From NCBI GenBank assembly GCA_963771655.1, contig CAVYUG010000001.1, forward strand, positions 310,001 through 374,000: a stretch of 64,000 nucleotides of DNA, read 5' to 3'. A program made the position numbers and the translations under genes. The notes under the pieces are model-generated. The model was given only the letters and a program-made list of their open reading frames with translations. It made no database searches and was not told the DNA's origin. Within the stretch, counting starts at the first letter, position 1. Every line of letters starts with the position of its first letter. Source of the stretch: JAWVFM01 sp963771655 (GTDB taxonomy: Bacteria; Actinomycetota; Thermoleophilia; Solirubrobacterales; 70-9). Shown here piece by piece: positions 32,154 to 39,562 of the stretch.

Positions 32154-33320
32154 ATGCCTACGCGGCGGACCAAGCGGGGCGAGGAGCGGACCCCGCTCGG
32201 CACGGAGTGCGACGTCCTCGTCTGCGGCGCGAGCTTCGCCGGCCTCGCCGTGGCGCGCGAGCTCGCCGGGAGCGGCGCCCGAACCCTCATCGTCGACCGC
32301 TACGAGGTCGGCGAGCGGCAGACCTCGGCGTGCGCCGCGCCGACGGAGTGGCTCGAGGCCCTCGGGCTCGAGGCCTCGATGCGGCAGACGTTCGGCGAGC
32401 TCCTCATCCACACCCCGCACACGACGGCCCGCATGCCGCTGCCGTTCACGTTCTCCACGTTCGACTATCGCGAGCTCTGCACGCTCCTGTTCGAGCAGTG
32501 CGACGCGGAGTTCGAGACGGCGAAGGTGGAGGGCCTCGGCAGCGCGAACGGCGATGGCTCGATCCATGTCGTCACCGACCGCGGCGAGCTTCGGGCCCCG
32601 CTGGTGGTCGATGCGCTCGGGTGGCGGCGGGTGCTCGGGTCCGGCTTTCAGCCTCCTGACGCGCCGCTATCGCGCGGCCTCGAGGTTCATCCGGGCGGCG
32701 GTGGCGGCGAGCTCGAGATCTGGATCGACCGTTCGTACGTCCCCGCCGGGTACTCGTGGAGCTTCCCGGCCGCCGAGGAGGTTCGCGTGGGCGTGGGCTC
32801 GTTCGACCCCCGGTTCCACGTCAAGGACCCGACGGTGCGCCTGGCGGGCGACCTCGGACGAGACGCCGTCCGCTACCAGGGCAACTGGATCCCCCACAAG
32901 CTCCGGCCCGCGACCGAGAACGGCGTGTTCTTCGCGGGCGACTCGGCCGGTCACTGCCTGCCGCTCACGGCGGAGGGAATCCGCACCGCCCTCTACTTCG
33001 GCATCGCCTGCGGCCGTGAGATTCGGCGAACCGCCGAGGGCCGGATCTCGCGCCGCGCGGCGCTCGATCGCTACACGGCGTTCTCGGCCCGGCACGACTT
33101 CCATTTCCGGTGGCTTCTGCGCGTGCAGCGGCTCATTCCGCGCGTACCGCCGCGTGTCCTCGCGCCCGCGCTCAACGCGATGGCGGACGAGCGCTTCACC
33201 CGCTGGGCCTTCGGCCACTACCTGCGGATCGCGCACCCCGCGTTTGCGCGCGAGCTCAGCGGACGACGAGGTACGTCCCGACGAGGAGCAGCGCGACTCC
33301 AACCAGCCGGGTCGCGCTGA
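32154..33320 (+). CDS. FAD-dependent oxidoreductase (geranylgeranyl-reductase-like)
   Basis: A 388-residue flavoprotein. The dinucleotide-binding fold is CDVLVCGASFAGLAVARELA (about 19-38), a GxGxxG-type loop with Ser in place of one Gly, and the second FAD motif is GVFFAGDSAGHCLPLTAEG (about 260-278), as in geranylgeranyl-reductase and related flavin enzymes. A Cys near residue 60 (QTSACAAP) sits where some of these enzymes bind substrate. Lipid or isoprenoid saturation is possible but not shown. Its last 65 bases overlap the convergent transporter gene. Confidence 0.8.
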   Translation: MPTRRTKRGEERTPLGTECDVLVCGASFAGLAVARELAGSGARTLIVDRYEVGERQTSACAAPTEWLEALGLEASMRQTFGELLIHTPHTTARMPLPFTFSTFDYRELCTLLFEQCDAEFETAKVEGLGSANGDGSIHVVTDRGELRAPLVVDALGWRRVLGSGFQPPDAPLSRGLEVHPGGGGGELEIWIDRSYVPAGYSWSFPAAEEVRVGVGSFDPRFHVKDPTVRLAGDLGRDAVRYQGNWIPHKLRPATENGVFFAGDSAGHCLPLTAEGIRTALYFGIACGREIRRTAEGRISRRAALDRYTAFSARHDFHFRWLLRVQRLIPRVPPRVLAPALNAMADERFTRWAFGHYLRIAHPAFARELSGRRGTSRRGAARLQPAGSR

Positions 33321-33693
33321 GCGGCACCTTCTCGAGGCCGAGGACGCCGAGGCGGTCGATCGCCACCGCGGCCGTCAGCTGTCCCGTGATCGTCGCGGCG
33401 GCGACCCCGCCGGCACCGATCGTCGAGACCGAGATCAGCGCCACGGTCACGTAGGCGGCACCGAGGATCCCGCCGATCAGGTAGTACCAGGGCACATCGA
33501 ACGTCGAGCCCAGCCCGCTCGTATGACCCACCAGAAGGACGATGAGGGCGAGGAGCACGGTCCCCACGAAGAACGAAACGAGTGCCGCCGGAAGGCTGCC
33601 GGTGCTGCGGCCGAGTCCGGCGTTGATCGGCGCCTGCAGGGCGATCAAGCCGCCCACGGCGGCCGTCAGGATCACGGCGAGCCCCCTACCCAT
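33256..33693 (-). CDS. DMT family transporter (DUF606/YdcZ)
   Basis: A 145-residue protein with five hydrophobic helices and almost no loops. The first contains AVGGLIALQAPINAGLGRSTGS, the recognisable DUF606 signature, followed by ALVSFFVGTVLL and a VPWYYLIGG turn. DUF606 proteins are half-size members of the drug/metabolite transporter superfamily that work as dimers or pairs. Only one copy is seen here, so a homodimer is likely. It starts with ATG at 33693; its end runs into the end of the FAD oxidoreductase gene. Confidence 0.88.
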   Translation of the reverse strand: MGRGLAVILTAAVGGLIALQAPINAGLGRSTGSLPAALVSFFVGTVLLALIVLLVGHTSGLGSTFDVPWYYLIGGILGAAYVTVALISVSTIGAGGVAAATITGQLTAAVAIDRLGVLGLEKVPLSATRLVGVALLLVGTYLVVR

Positions 33694-33807
33694 TGACGCG
33701 GGGATGGTACCCGTGATCTTGGTGCTCGCCCGGTGTTCGAGGACCGTGGACTGCTTGCCTCGAGGAGGGTTGATGCCTGGGGCAACGCGAACCGATCAAG
33801 GCGGAGG

Positions 33808-35184
33808 ATGACCGAGGACGCAAGGCCAGGGCGGGTTGGGCGCGCCGCGCTTCGCTGCCAGCCCGACTCCCGGCTCGTGGCGCTGACACGCAACGGCAGC
33901 GACGCCGCGTTCGAGGAGGTCGTCGGGCGTTACCAGGGCAGCCTGGTTGGGTTCGCGGCTGGGATCGTCGAACGTGACCGCGCCGAGGACGTCGTCCAGG
34001 AGTCGCTGATGAAGGCCCTGTCCTCGATCCGCGGCACCAACGCGGAGATCAACCTCCGGCCCTGGCTGTACACGATCGTCCGCAACCGCGCCCTCAACAG
34101 CCTCCGCGACGAGCCGACCTACGAGCATCTCGACGAGGACTACGACGGGGTCCCTCAGCCGCCCGACGTCGCAGCCCGCCGCGAGGACATCGCAAGGGTC
34201 GTCGGGCAGGTCAAGGCGCTGCCCGAAGCTCAGAGGCGGGCACTGGTGGAGCGTGAGCTCGAGGGCCGAAGCCACGAGGAGATCGCGGCCGGGCTGGGCG
34301 TGACCCCGGGCGCCGTGCGCGGTCTGATCTTCCGTGCGCGCACCAGCCTGCGCGACGTCGCCGGCGTTCTGATCCCCATGCCCCTGCTCCGTGCCCTCGC
34401 GGGGACCTCGGCGGGCGGGGGTGCCGCCACGGTGGCGGCCGCCGGGGGTGGGGGCGGCCTCGTGAAGCTCGGTGCGACCGTGGGTGTGGCGGTGGTCGCA
34501 ATCGGGTCCGGGGTGGCGCTTCACGATCGAGGCGGCTCGAGCGACGACCCAGCTCGGGCGAGGATCAGCGCCCAGGAGTCGGCCGACGTCGTCAGCTCGC
34601 CCGCCACCGCGGGCTCCAGGGGCGCGGCCGGCGGCTCGTTCGCCGACTCCGGGCGCGGGTCGTCGAGCTCCGAGGGACCGTCGGGCGACGCCGGGTCGGG
34701 CGCATCGGGCTCGAAGGGCAGCGGCCCCGAGAGCTCCGGCGGCAGCACGGGCCCCTCCCCCGCCAGCGGCTCCTCCGGGTCGAGCAGCGGTCCGGGCAGC
34801 GGGCGGTCCTCCGGTGGTGGCGGCGACGGTGTGGCGGAGGGTGGCGGCGAGCACGGCGGTGGCGGCGAGCACGGCGGTGGCGGCGAGCACGGCGGTGGCG
34901 GCGAGCACGGCGGTGGCGGCGAGCACGGCGGACCGACGCCCGGCGGAGGCGGTCCCGGCCCCGGCGACGGTGGCCCGGTGCCGGATGGTGGCGGTGGCGG
35001 GACCGGCGAGGGCGGGCACAGCGGCCCCGGCGGCGGAGGCGGTGGCCTTCCGAGCGACGGTGGCTCAGGTGGCGGCGGCATTCTCCCGCCCCCGCCCGAG
35101 ACCGATGGGCCCGGCGATGGCGGCAGCGGTGGTGGTGGCGGCCCCGGACCCGGCGTCGGCGTGCTCCCTCCGCTCGACGACTGA
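33808..35184 (+). CDS. ECF sigma factor fused to a membrane helix and glycine-rich repeat tail
   Basis: The 458-residue protein starts as an ECF sigma factor: region 2 at about 34-102 (DAAFEEVVGRYQGSLVGFA, AEDVVQESLMKA, LRPWLYTIVRNRALNSLR) and region 4 at about 128-182 (LPEAQRRALVERELEGRSHE with the HTH GVTPGAVRGLIFRARTSLR). A hydrophobic segment follows (about 216-238, LGATVGVAVVAIGSGVAL). The remaining 220 residues are Gly/Ser/Pro-rich low complexity, with five GGGGEH repeats. The tail should lie outside the membrane, tethering the sigma factor. ATG 33808 has GGCGGAGG just upstream. No anti-sigma gene is adjacent. Confidence 0.85.
   Translation: MTEDARPGRVGRAALRCQPDSRLVALTRNGSDAAFEEVVGRYQGSLVGFAAGIVERDRAEDVVQESLMKALSSIRGTNAEINLRPWLYTIVRNRALNSLRDEPTYEHLDEDYDGVPQPPDVAARREDIARVVGQVKALPEAQRRALVERELEGRSHEEIAAGLGVTPGAVRGLIFRARTSLRDVAGVLIPMPLLRALAGTSAGGGAATVAAAGGGGGLVKLGATVGVAVVAIGSGVALHDRGGSSDDPARARISAQESADVVSSPATAGSRGAAGGSFADSGRGSSSSEGPSGDAGSGASGSKGSGPESSGGSTGPSPASGSSGSSSGPGSGRSSGGGGDGVAEGGGEHGGGGEHGGGGEHGGGGEHGGGGEHGGPTPGGGGPGPGDGGPVPDGGGGGTGEGGHSGPGGGGGGLPSDGGSGGGGILPPPPETDGPGDGGSGGGGGPGPGVGVLPPLDD
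34840..34929 (+). repeat. Five perfect copies of an 18-bp unit inside the sigma-factor gene
   Basis: GGTGGCGGCGAGCACGGC is repeated five times head to tail and encodes the hexapeptide GGGEHG in frame. Perfect identity suggests recent slippage or recombination and copy-number variation among strains; 18 is a multiple of 3, so changes keep the frame. Confidence 0.9.
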
Positions 35185-35255
35185 AGCGATCGCGTGATCC
35201 TCGCGGCTCGGCGGGGTTTCGGTAGCTGACGAGTCACCCGAGAAGGAGGAACCAC

Positions 35256-35897
35256 ATGAGCTCGAGACGATCCCGCGGAGCCCTTGCCGTGATCCTGGCG
35301 GCAGCGGCGGGAATCCTCGTCCTGGCGCTGCCCGCGGCTGCGTCGGCGAAGGACCGCAATCACGACAAGATCCCCGACCGGTGGGAGAAGCACTACAAGC
35401 TGTCGCTCAAGGTCAACCAGGCGCTGCGCAACCAGGACCGCGACAACCTCAAGAACCGTCAGGAGTTCCGCCTGGGAACCGACCCGCGCGACCGAGACAC
35501 CGACGACGACGGCGTCGAGGACGGTGAGAACGGCGGGACCATCGAGTCGTTCGACAGCACGACCGGGACGCTCATCATCGATCTCACGGACGGTGGCTCC
35601 TTGACCGGCCAGGTCACGTCGGACACCGAGATCAGGTGCGAGCACGGCGACGGAGCGCCCGGTGACGCCGGTGACGACGAAAAGGCGGCGCGCCACGACG
35701 GTGGCACCGTTGACGGGGATGACGGTGGACGCCACGGCCATCCGGGCCCCGGCGGCCCCGGTGATCCCGGCGACGACGGCGGCTGCACGGCCGACGACCT
35801 CGTTCAGGGTGCCGCGGTCGCGGAGGCCGAGCTCGACGACTCGGGCACGGTGTTCGAGGAGATCAAGCTCGGGACCGAGGGCGACTGCGACGATTGA
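35256..35897 (+). CDS. Secreted aspartate-rich protein with calcium-binding-like repeats
   Basis: The 213-residue protein has a signal peptide (1-31, ending ASA). Next come two DxDxDG-like acidic loops: KDRNHDKIPDRWE and DPRDRDTDDDGVEDGENGG, the pattern of thrombospondin type 3 / dockerin-like calcium sites. A small beta region (TLIIDLTDGGSLTGQVTSD) and a Gly/Asp/His-rich stretch follow, with Cys residues near 128, 176 and 211. A strong ribosome site (AAGGAGG) precedes ATG 35256. It is 71 bp downstream of the sigma-factor gene in the same direction, so it may be co-transcribed or its target. A perfect terminator follows. Confidence 0.7.
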   Translation: MSSRRSRGALAVILAAAAGILVLALPAAASAKDRNHDKIPDRWEKHYKLSLKVNQALRNQDRDNLKNRQEFRLGTDPRDRDTDDDGVEDGENGGTIESFDSTTGTLIIDLTDGGSLTGQVTSDTEIRCEHGDGAPGDAGDDEKAARHDGGTVDGDDGGRHGHPGPGGPGDPGDDGGCTADDLVQGAAVAEAELDDSGTVFEEIKLGTEGDCDD

Positions 35898-35922
35898 CGC
35901 CGGACTCGATCCCGACTGCGAA

Positions 35923-35948
35923 GGGGCGGCCCTCGGCCGCCCCTTTTT
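35923..35948 (+). terminator. Rho-independent terminator
   Basis: GGGGCGGCC (35923-35931), loop CTC, GGCCGCCCC (35935-35943), then five T. It ends the sigma-factor/secreted-protein transcript 26 bp after the stop, and lies just before the polA stop coming from the other side. Confidence 0.9.
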
Positions 35949-35951
35949 GTG

Positions 35952-38558
35952 CTACTTCGCCGTCAGCCAGTCCTCGCCGACGCCGACGTCGACCGCGAGC
36001 GGCGGATCGAGATCGAAGGCGCCGCACATCTCGGCGCTCACGAGCTTCGTGGCCGCGTCCATCTCGCCCTCCGGCCCCTCGAAGAGGAGCTCGTCGTGGA
36101 TCTGGAGCACGAGCCGGGTCTCCATCCCGTCGGCGGCGAGTCGCTCGTGGCAGCGGAGCATCGCCACCTTGATGATGTCCGCGGCCGTGCCCTGGATGAC
36201 GGTGTTGACCGCCAGGCGCTCCCCCAGCGAGCGCCGTTGGCGCTGACCCGACCGAAGCTCCGGGATGGCGCGACGGCGGCCCATCAGCGTCGTCACGAAC
36301 CCGTCGCGCTCCGCCGCGTCGATGGTCTCGTCGATGAACCGTCTGATTGCCGGGAACCGCTCGAAGTAGCGCTCGATGTAGGCGGCGGCCTCCTCGCGCG
36401 AGATCTGTAGACGGTCCGCGAGCCCGAAGGCCGAGAGCCCGTAGGCGATGCCGTAGTTGACCATCTTCGCCTTCGAGCGCTCCGCGGGCCCGACCGCGTC
36501 GGCCTGGGCGCCGAGCACCTCCGCCGCGGTTGCATCGTGGACGTCCTCGCCCGAGGCGAAGATCTCTCGCAGGGCGTCCTCGCCGGCAACGTGGGCCAGC
36601 ACCCGCAACTCGACCTGGTTGTAGTCGGCGGACAGGAGGCGGTGGCCGCTCTCGGCGACGAAGCAGCCGCGCACGGGCCGTCCCACGTCGGAGCGAATCG
36701 GGATGTTCTGGAGGTTCGGGTTCACGCTCGACAGGCGCCCGGTGGCCGCGGCGACCTGGTTGAAGGTCGTGTGGATCCGGCCGGTCTCCGGGTCGATCAG
36801 GGTCGGCAGGGAGTCGAGGTAGGTGTTCTTGAGCTTCGTGAGCTCGCGCCACGCCTCCACCTTGGCGACGATCTCGTGCTCGTCGCGGATCTGGGCGAGG
36901 ACGCGGGCGTCAGTGGAGAAGCCCGTCTTCCCGCGGCGCTTACGCGAGAGGCTCAGCTCGCCGAAGAGGACCTCACCGAGCTGTTGCGGCGATCCAATCG
37001 TGAACTCGTGACCGGCGAGGCCGTAGATCTCGGCCTCGAGCTCGGCGATCCGTTCGGACATCCCCTCGTTGATCTCCGCAAGCCGGTGCGCGTCGAGGCG
37101 AAGGCCGATGCGCTCCATGCTCGCGAGGACCTCGATCAGCGGCATCTCGACCTCGGTCAGAAGGCGCTCGAGCCCGAGCTCGGAGATGCGAGGGCGCTGA
37201 CGGGTCGCGAGCTCCCAGGTGAGGCGGGCGTCGACCGCCGGATCCGCGGCCGGCTCGCCGTCGAGCGCAAGCTGCCCCTCGGGTTCCGCCGCGGGCTTCG
37301 CCGCCGCGATACCCACGTCGGCGGCGAGCTCGTGGAGGTCGTAGGTGCGCCGAGCCGGGTCGAGCAGGTAGGCGGCGACGGTCGTGTCGAGCTCCAGGGC
37401 GAGGCCGCCCTCACCGGCCGCCGCCAGGAGCGAGTGGCGGGCGGCGCCGCCGAGTCCCTTCAGATCGTGGCCGATCAGTGGCCGACCGTCGAGCTCGGAT
37501 GCGAGCGCACCCAGGTCGGTCGCCTCCCCGGCGATCACCTCGCCGCCGGCGGTGCCGGCCCAGCGGCCGCTCGCGATCGCGATCGCGGCCGGGCCGTCGC
37601 CAAGGTCCGCGGGGCTCCCCTCCACCGCCTCGACCGAGATCTCCTCCTCGGCGGAGCGCCCGGGGACGACCTCCCCCCACTCTTGGTCGAGCCGCTCCAT
37701 CACGGCGCGGAGCTCGAACTCGGCGGCGGCCTCGCGAAGGCGACTGCGGTCGGGCTCGGCGCGCATCGCCTCGCTTACGTCGATCCCCAGCTCGATGTCG
37801 TCGGTGAGGATCGCGAGCGCCTTCGACACGCGCGCGTCATCGGCGTGCTCGGTCAGGTTCTGCTTCCGCTTGGCGCCGGAGACCTCATCGACCGAGTCGA
37901 GGACCTTCTCGAGCGACCCGAAGCGCTGCAGGAGCTGCGCGGCCGTCTTCTCGCCGATCCCGGGGACGCCCGGGATGTTGTCCGACGTATCGCCCTTGAG
38001 ACCGATGAGGTCGGGGACCAGCTCCGGTCCCACGCCGTAGCGCTCGACCACGCCCTCGCGATCGTAGATCTTCGTGTCGGTGACCCCTCTCGAGGTGGCC
38101 ATGACTCGGATCCCCTCGTCCACGAGCTGGTAGACGTCGCGGTCACCTGAAACGATCATCACCGGGATGCCGGCGCGCTTGGCCTGGCGGGCGAGGGTGG
38201 CGATGACGTCGTCCGCCTCCCAGCCGTCGACCTTCACGTTGCTGAAGCCGAATGCCTCGGCGAGCGGCGCGAGGTGCGGCCATTGCTCGCGGAGGAGGTC
38301 GGGGCGCGACGGTCGCCCCGCCTTGTACGGCTCGTAGACAGCGTCGCGGTTCGACATGCCGGCGTCCCACGCCACGATCACCGCCGCCGGATCGTGCTCG
38401 ATGAGGATCTTGGCCATCATCGACGCGAACCCGTAGATCGCGTTCGTCGGCCGTCCGTCGGCGGTCGCGATCGACTCCGGCAGCGCGAAGAAAGCCCGGT
38501 AGGCGAGGCTGTTGCCATCGATCAGGAAGAGCTCGCGCCGATCGCCGTTGGAGGCCAC
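35952..38558 (-). CDS. polA: DNA polymerase I
   Basis: The 868-residue protein has the 5'-nuclease domain (ELFLIDGNSLAYRAFFALP, WEADDVIATLA, GLKGDTSDNIPGVPGIG), an inactive 3'-exonuclease-like domain in which the DxE motif is replaced (AAIAIASGRWAG), and the polymerase domain: motif A DYNQVELRVLAH, motif B RSKAKMVNYGIAYG and motif C QIHDELLFE. Motif B has Tyr702 where E. coli and Taq have Phe; actinobacterial enzymes such as those of mycobacteria share this. GTG at 38558. It fills gaps in excision repair, matching uvrA/uvrB and UDG in the window. Confidence 0.98.
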   Translation of the reverse strand: MASNGDRRELFLIDGNSLAYRAFFALPESIATADGRPTNAIYGFASMMAKILIEHDPAAVIVAWDAGMSNRDAVYEPYKAGRPSRPDLLREQWPHLAPLAEAFGFSNVKVDGWEADDVIATLARQAKRAGIPVMIVSGDRDVYQLVDEGIRVMATSRGVTDTKIYDREGVVERYGVGPELVPDLIGLKGDTSDNIPGVPGIGEKTAAQLLQRFGSLEKVLDSVDEVSGAKRKQNLTEHADDARVSKALAILTDDIELGIDVSEAMRAEPDRSRLREAAAEFELRAVMERLDQEWGEVVPGRSAEEEISVEAVEGSPADLGDGPAAIAIASGRWAGTAGGEVIAGEATDLGALASELDGRPLIGHDLKGLGGAARHSLLAAAGEGGLALELDTTVAAYLLDPARRTYDLHELAADVGIAAAKPAAEPEGQLALDGEPAADPAVDARLTWELATRQRPRISELGLERLLTEVEMPLIEVLASMERIGLRLDAHRLAEINEGMSERIAELEAEIYGLAGHEFTIGSPQQLGEVLFGELSLSRKRRGKTGFSTDARVLAQIRDEHEIVAKVEAWRELTKLKNTYLDSLPTLIDPETGRIHTTFNQVAAATGRLSSVNPNLQNIPIRSDVGRPVRGCFVAESGHRLLSADYNQVELRVLAHVAGEDALREIFASGEDVHDATAAEVLGAQADAVGPAERSKAKMVNYGIAYGLSAFGLADRLQISREEAAAYIERYFERFPAIRRFIDETIDAAERDGFVTTLMGRRRAIPELRSGQRQRRSLGERLAVNTVIQGTAADIIKVAMLRCHERLAADGMETRLVLQIHDELLFEGPEGEMDAATKLVSAEMCGAFDLDPPLAVDVGVGEDWLTAK

Positions 38559-38596
38559 GTCCCGATCCTACGGCGCCCTAGCTGCGGCACGGCGAC

Positions 38597-38620
38597 TTGT
38601 AGTCGCATACCGATTACAAC
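38597..38620. repeat. 24-bp imperfect palindrome, downstream copy
   Basis: TTGTAGTCGCATACCGATTACAAC differs at two positions from the copy at 39471-39494 and has the same orientation. It lies between the DUF559 stop and the polA start (39 bp upstream of it). Its ends are complementary (GTTGTA / TACAAC-type arms). CCAGCC occurs just to its right, as at the other copy, but with 6 extra bases. Confidence 0.75.
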
Positions 38621-38633
38621 GCGCCACCCAGCC

Positions 38634-39482
38634 TCAACTTAGATACCGACGAAGCACGGCGACGACGGAAGCCGGGTCATTTTCGATCTGTCTCCAAGTG
38701 AATCGAAGGACCTCGAACCCCCGTAGCCTCAGAAACGCGTCGCGCATCCGGTCGTCCTCGAAGGCTTGTCGCCCGCGATGACCCCGCCAGTCGTCGGTCT
38801 CGACCGCCAGGTTGTGCTCCGGCCAAACGAAGTCGACCGTGTAACGGCCGATGGGAACATTCACGTGGGGCAGCGGCAGCCCGTGGGCGTGACAAAGTCG
38901 CAGGAATAGGCGCTCGAGCTCGCCTCGCTCTCGACCGGTGCGACCGTGGCCTCGATGTCTCTCCCCCTCGCTGCCTAACTCGAGCCCTAGGTACGCGGCC
39001 TGCCTGAGCGCTCGCCGGAGGTCACCTACTCGACCCGCGCGCCGTAGGTCCGCGATTGTTCGAGCGGGTGCGGTCACCGCGACGCGCTTGTGGCGGCTCA
39101 CGTCGCCCGATGTCAGCGAGGGAGAGCGGTGGATGATCAGGCCGCGGCGCCTCAGCCGGCCGTCCCGACCCATCACCGTCACATGCACAGGCCCCTGCCC
39201 CACGGTCAGCAACGTCCAGAGCTCGGCCGCGCTGCGGTGACTCAGCACGGAGCCCCGGCACGCCGCGACCGCCGCAAACCACGTCCCCTCGCTGCTCAAG
39301 CCGCGATGTCCCACCGCATACACACCGCGGAAGACCCGGTGCAACCGTCCGGCAGCCACGCGCCGCTGGATCGCGCTCTGAGACAGGCCGGCACCCGTGA
39401 GTTGCTTGAAGGTGACGATCCCGTGCTGAAGAGCGGCAATCTCAGCGATAAGTCGATCGGGCGTGTCGAGTTGTAGCCGCAT
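38634..39482 (-). CDS. DUF559 / AbiEi-like protein with Vsr-type nuclease domain
   Basis: The 282-residue protein has an AbiEi-like N-terminal winged helix (ALQHGIVTFKQLTGAGLSQS, RVFRGVYAVGHRG) and a central domain, then a C-terminal DUF559 domain (TVDFVWPEHNLAVETDDWRG, DDRMRDAFLRLRGFEVLRF, TWRQI) with the Asp/Glu arrangement of Vsr-type nucleases. Such proteins are suspected toxin-antitoxin or defence elements but their activity is not established. ATG at 39482 lies within the palindromic repeat at 39471-39494, with the same repeat again just past the stop. A pseudogene relative is at 22434-23315. Confidence 0.8.
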   Translation of the reverse strand: MRLQLDTPDRLIAEIAALQHGIVTFKQLTGAGLSQSAIQRRVAAGRLHRVFRGVYAVGHRGLSSEGTWFAAVAACRGSVLSHRSAAELWTLLTVGQGPVHVTVMGRDGRLRRRGLIIHRSPSLTSGDVSRHKRVAVTAPARTIADLRRAGRVGDLRRALRQAAYLGLELGSEGERHRGHGRTGRERGELERLFLRLCHAHGLPLPHVNVPIGRYTVDFVWPEHNLAVETDDWRGHRGRQAFEDDRMRDAFLRLRGFEVLRFTWRQIENDPASVVAVLRRYLS

Positions 39483-39494
39483 ACCGACTACAAC
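39471..39494. repeat. 24-bp imperfect palindrome, copy over the DUF559 start codon
   Basis: TTGTAGCCGCATACCGACTACAAC contains the reverse complement of the DUF559 start (ATGCGGCTACAA), so the palindrome covers the start codon. With the copy at 38597 it brackets the gene at a distance of 874 bp. It could be an operator or an insertion-junction duplication. Confidence 0.75.
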
Positions 39495-39562
39495 CCAGCC
39501 ACACCACCTGGCGCCCCCTCGCGCGGTCGGGCGAAGCTGGCGCGCCCATATCATCCGCCCCC

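Noticed and set aside
34840..34929. Possible CRISPR array
   Set aside because: Units are contiguous without spacers, in frame, and code for GGGGEH repeats.
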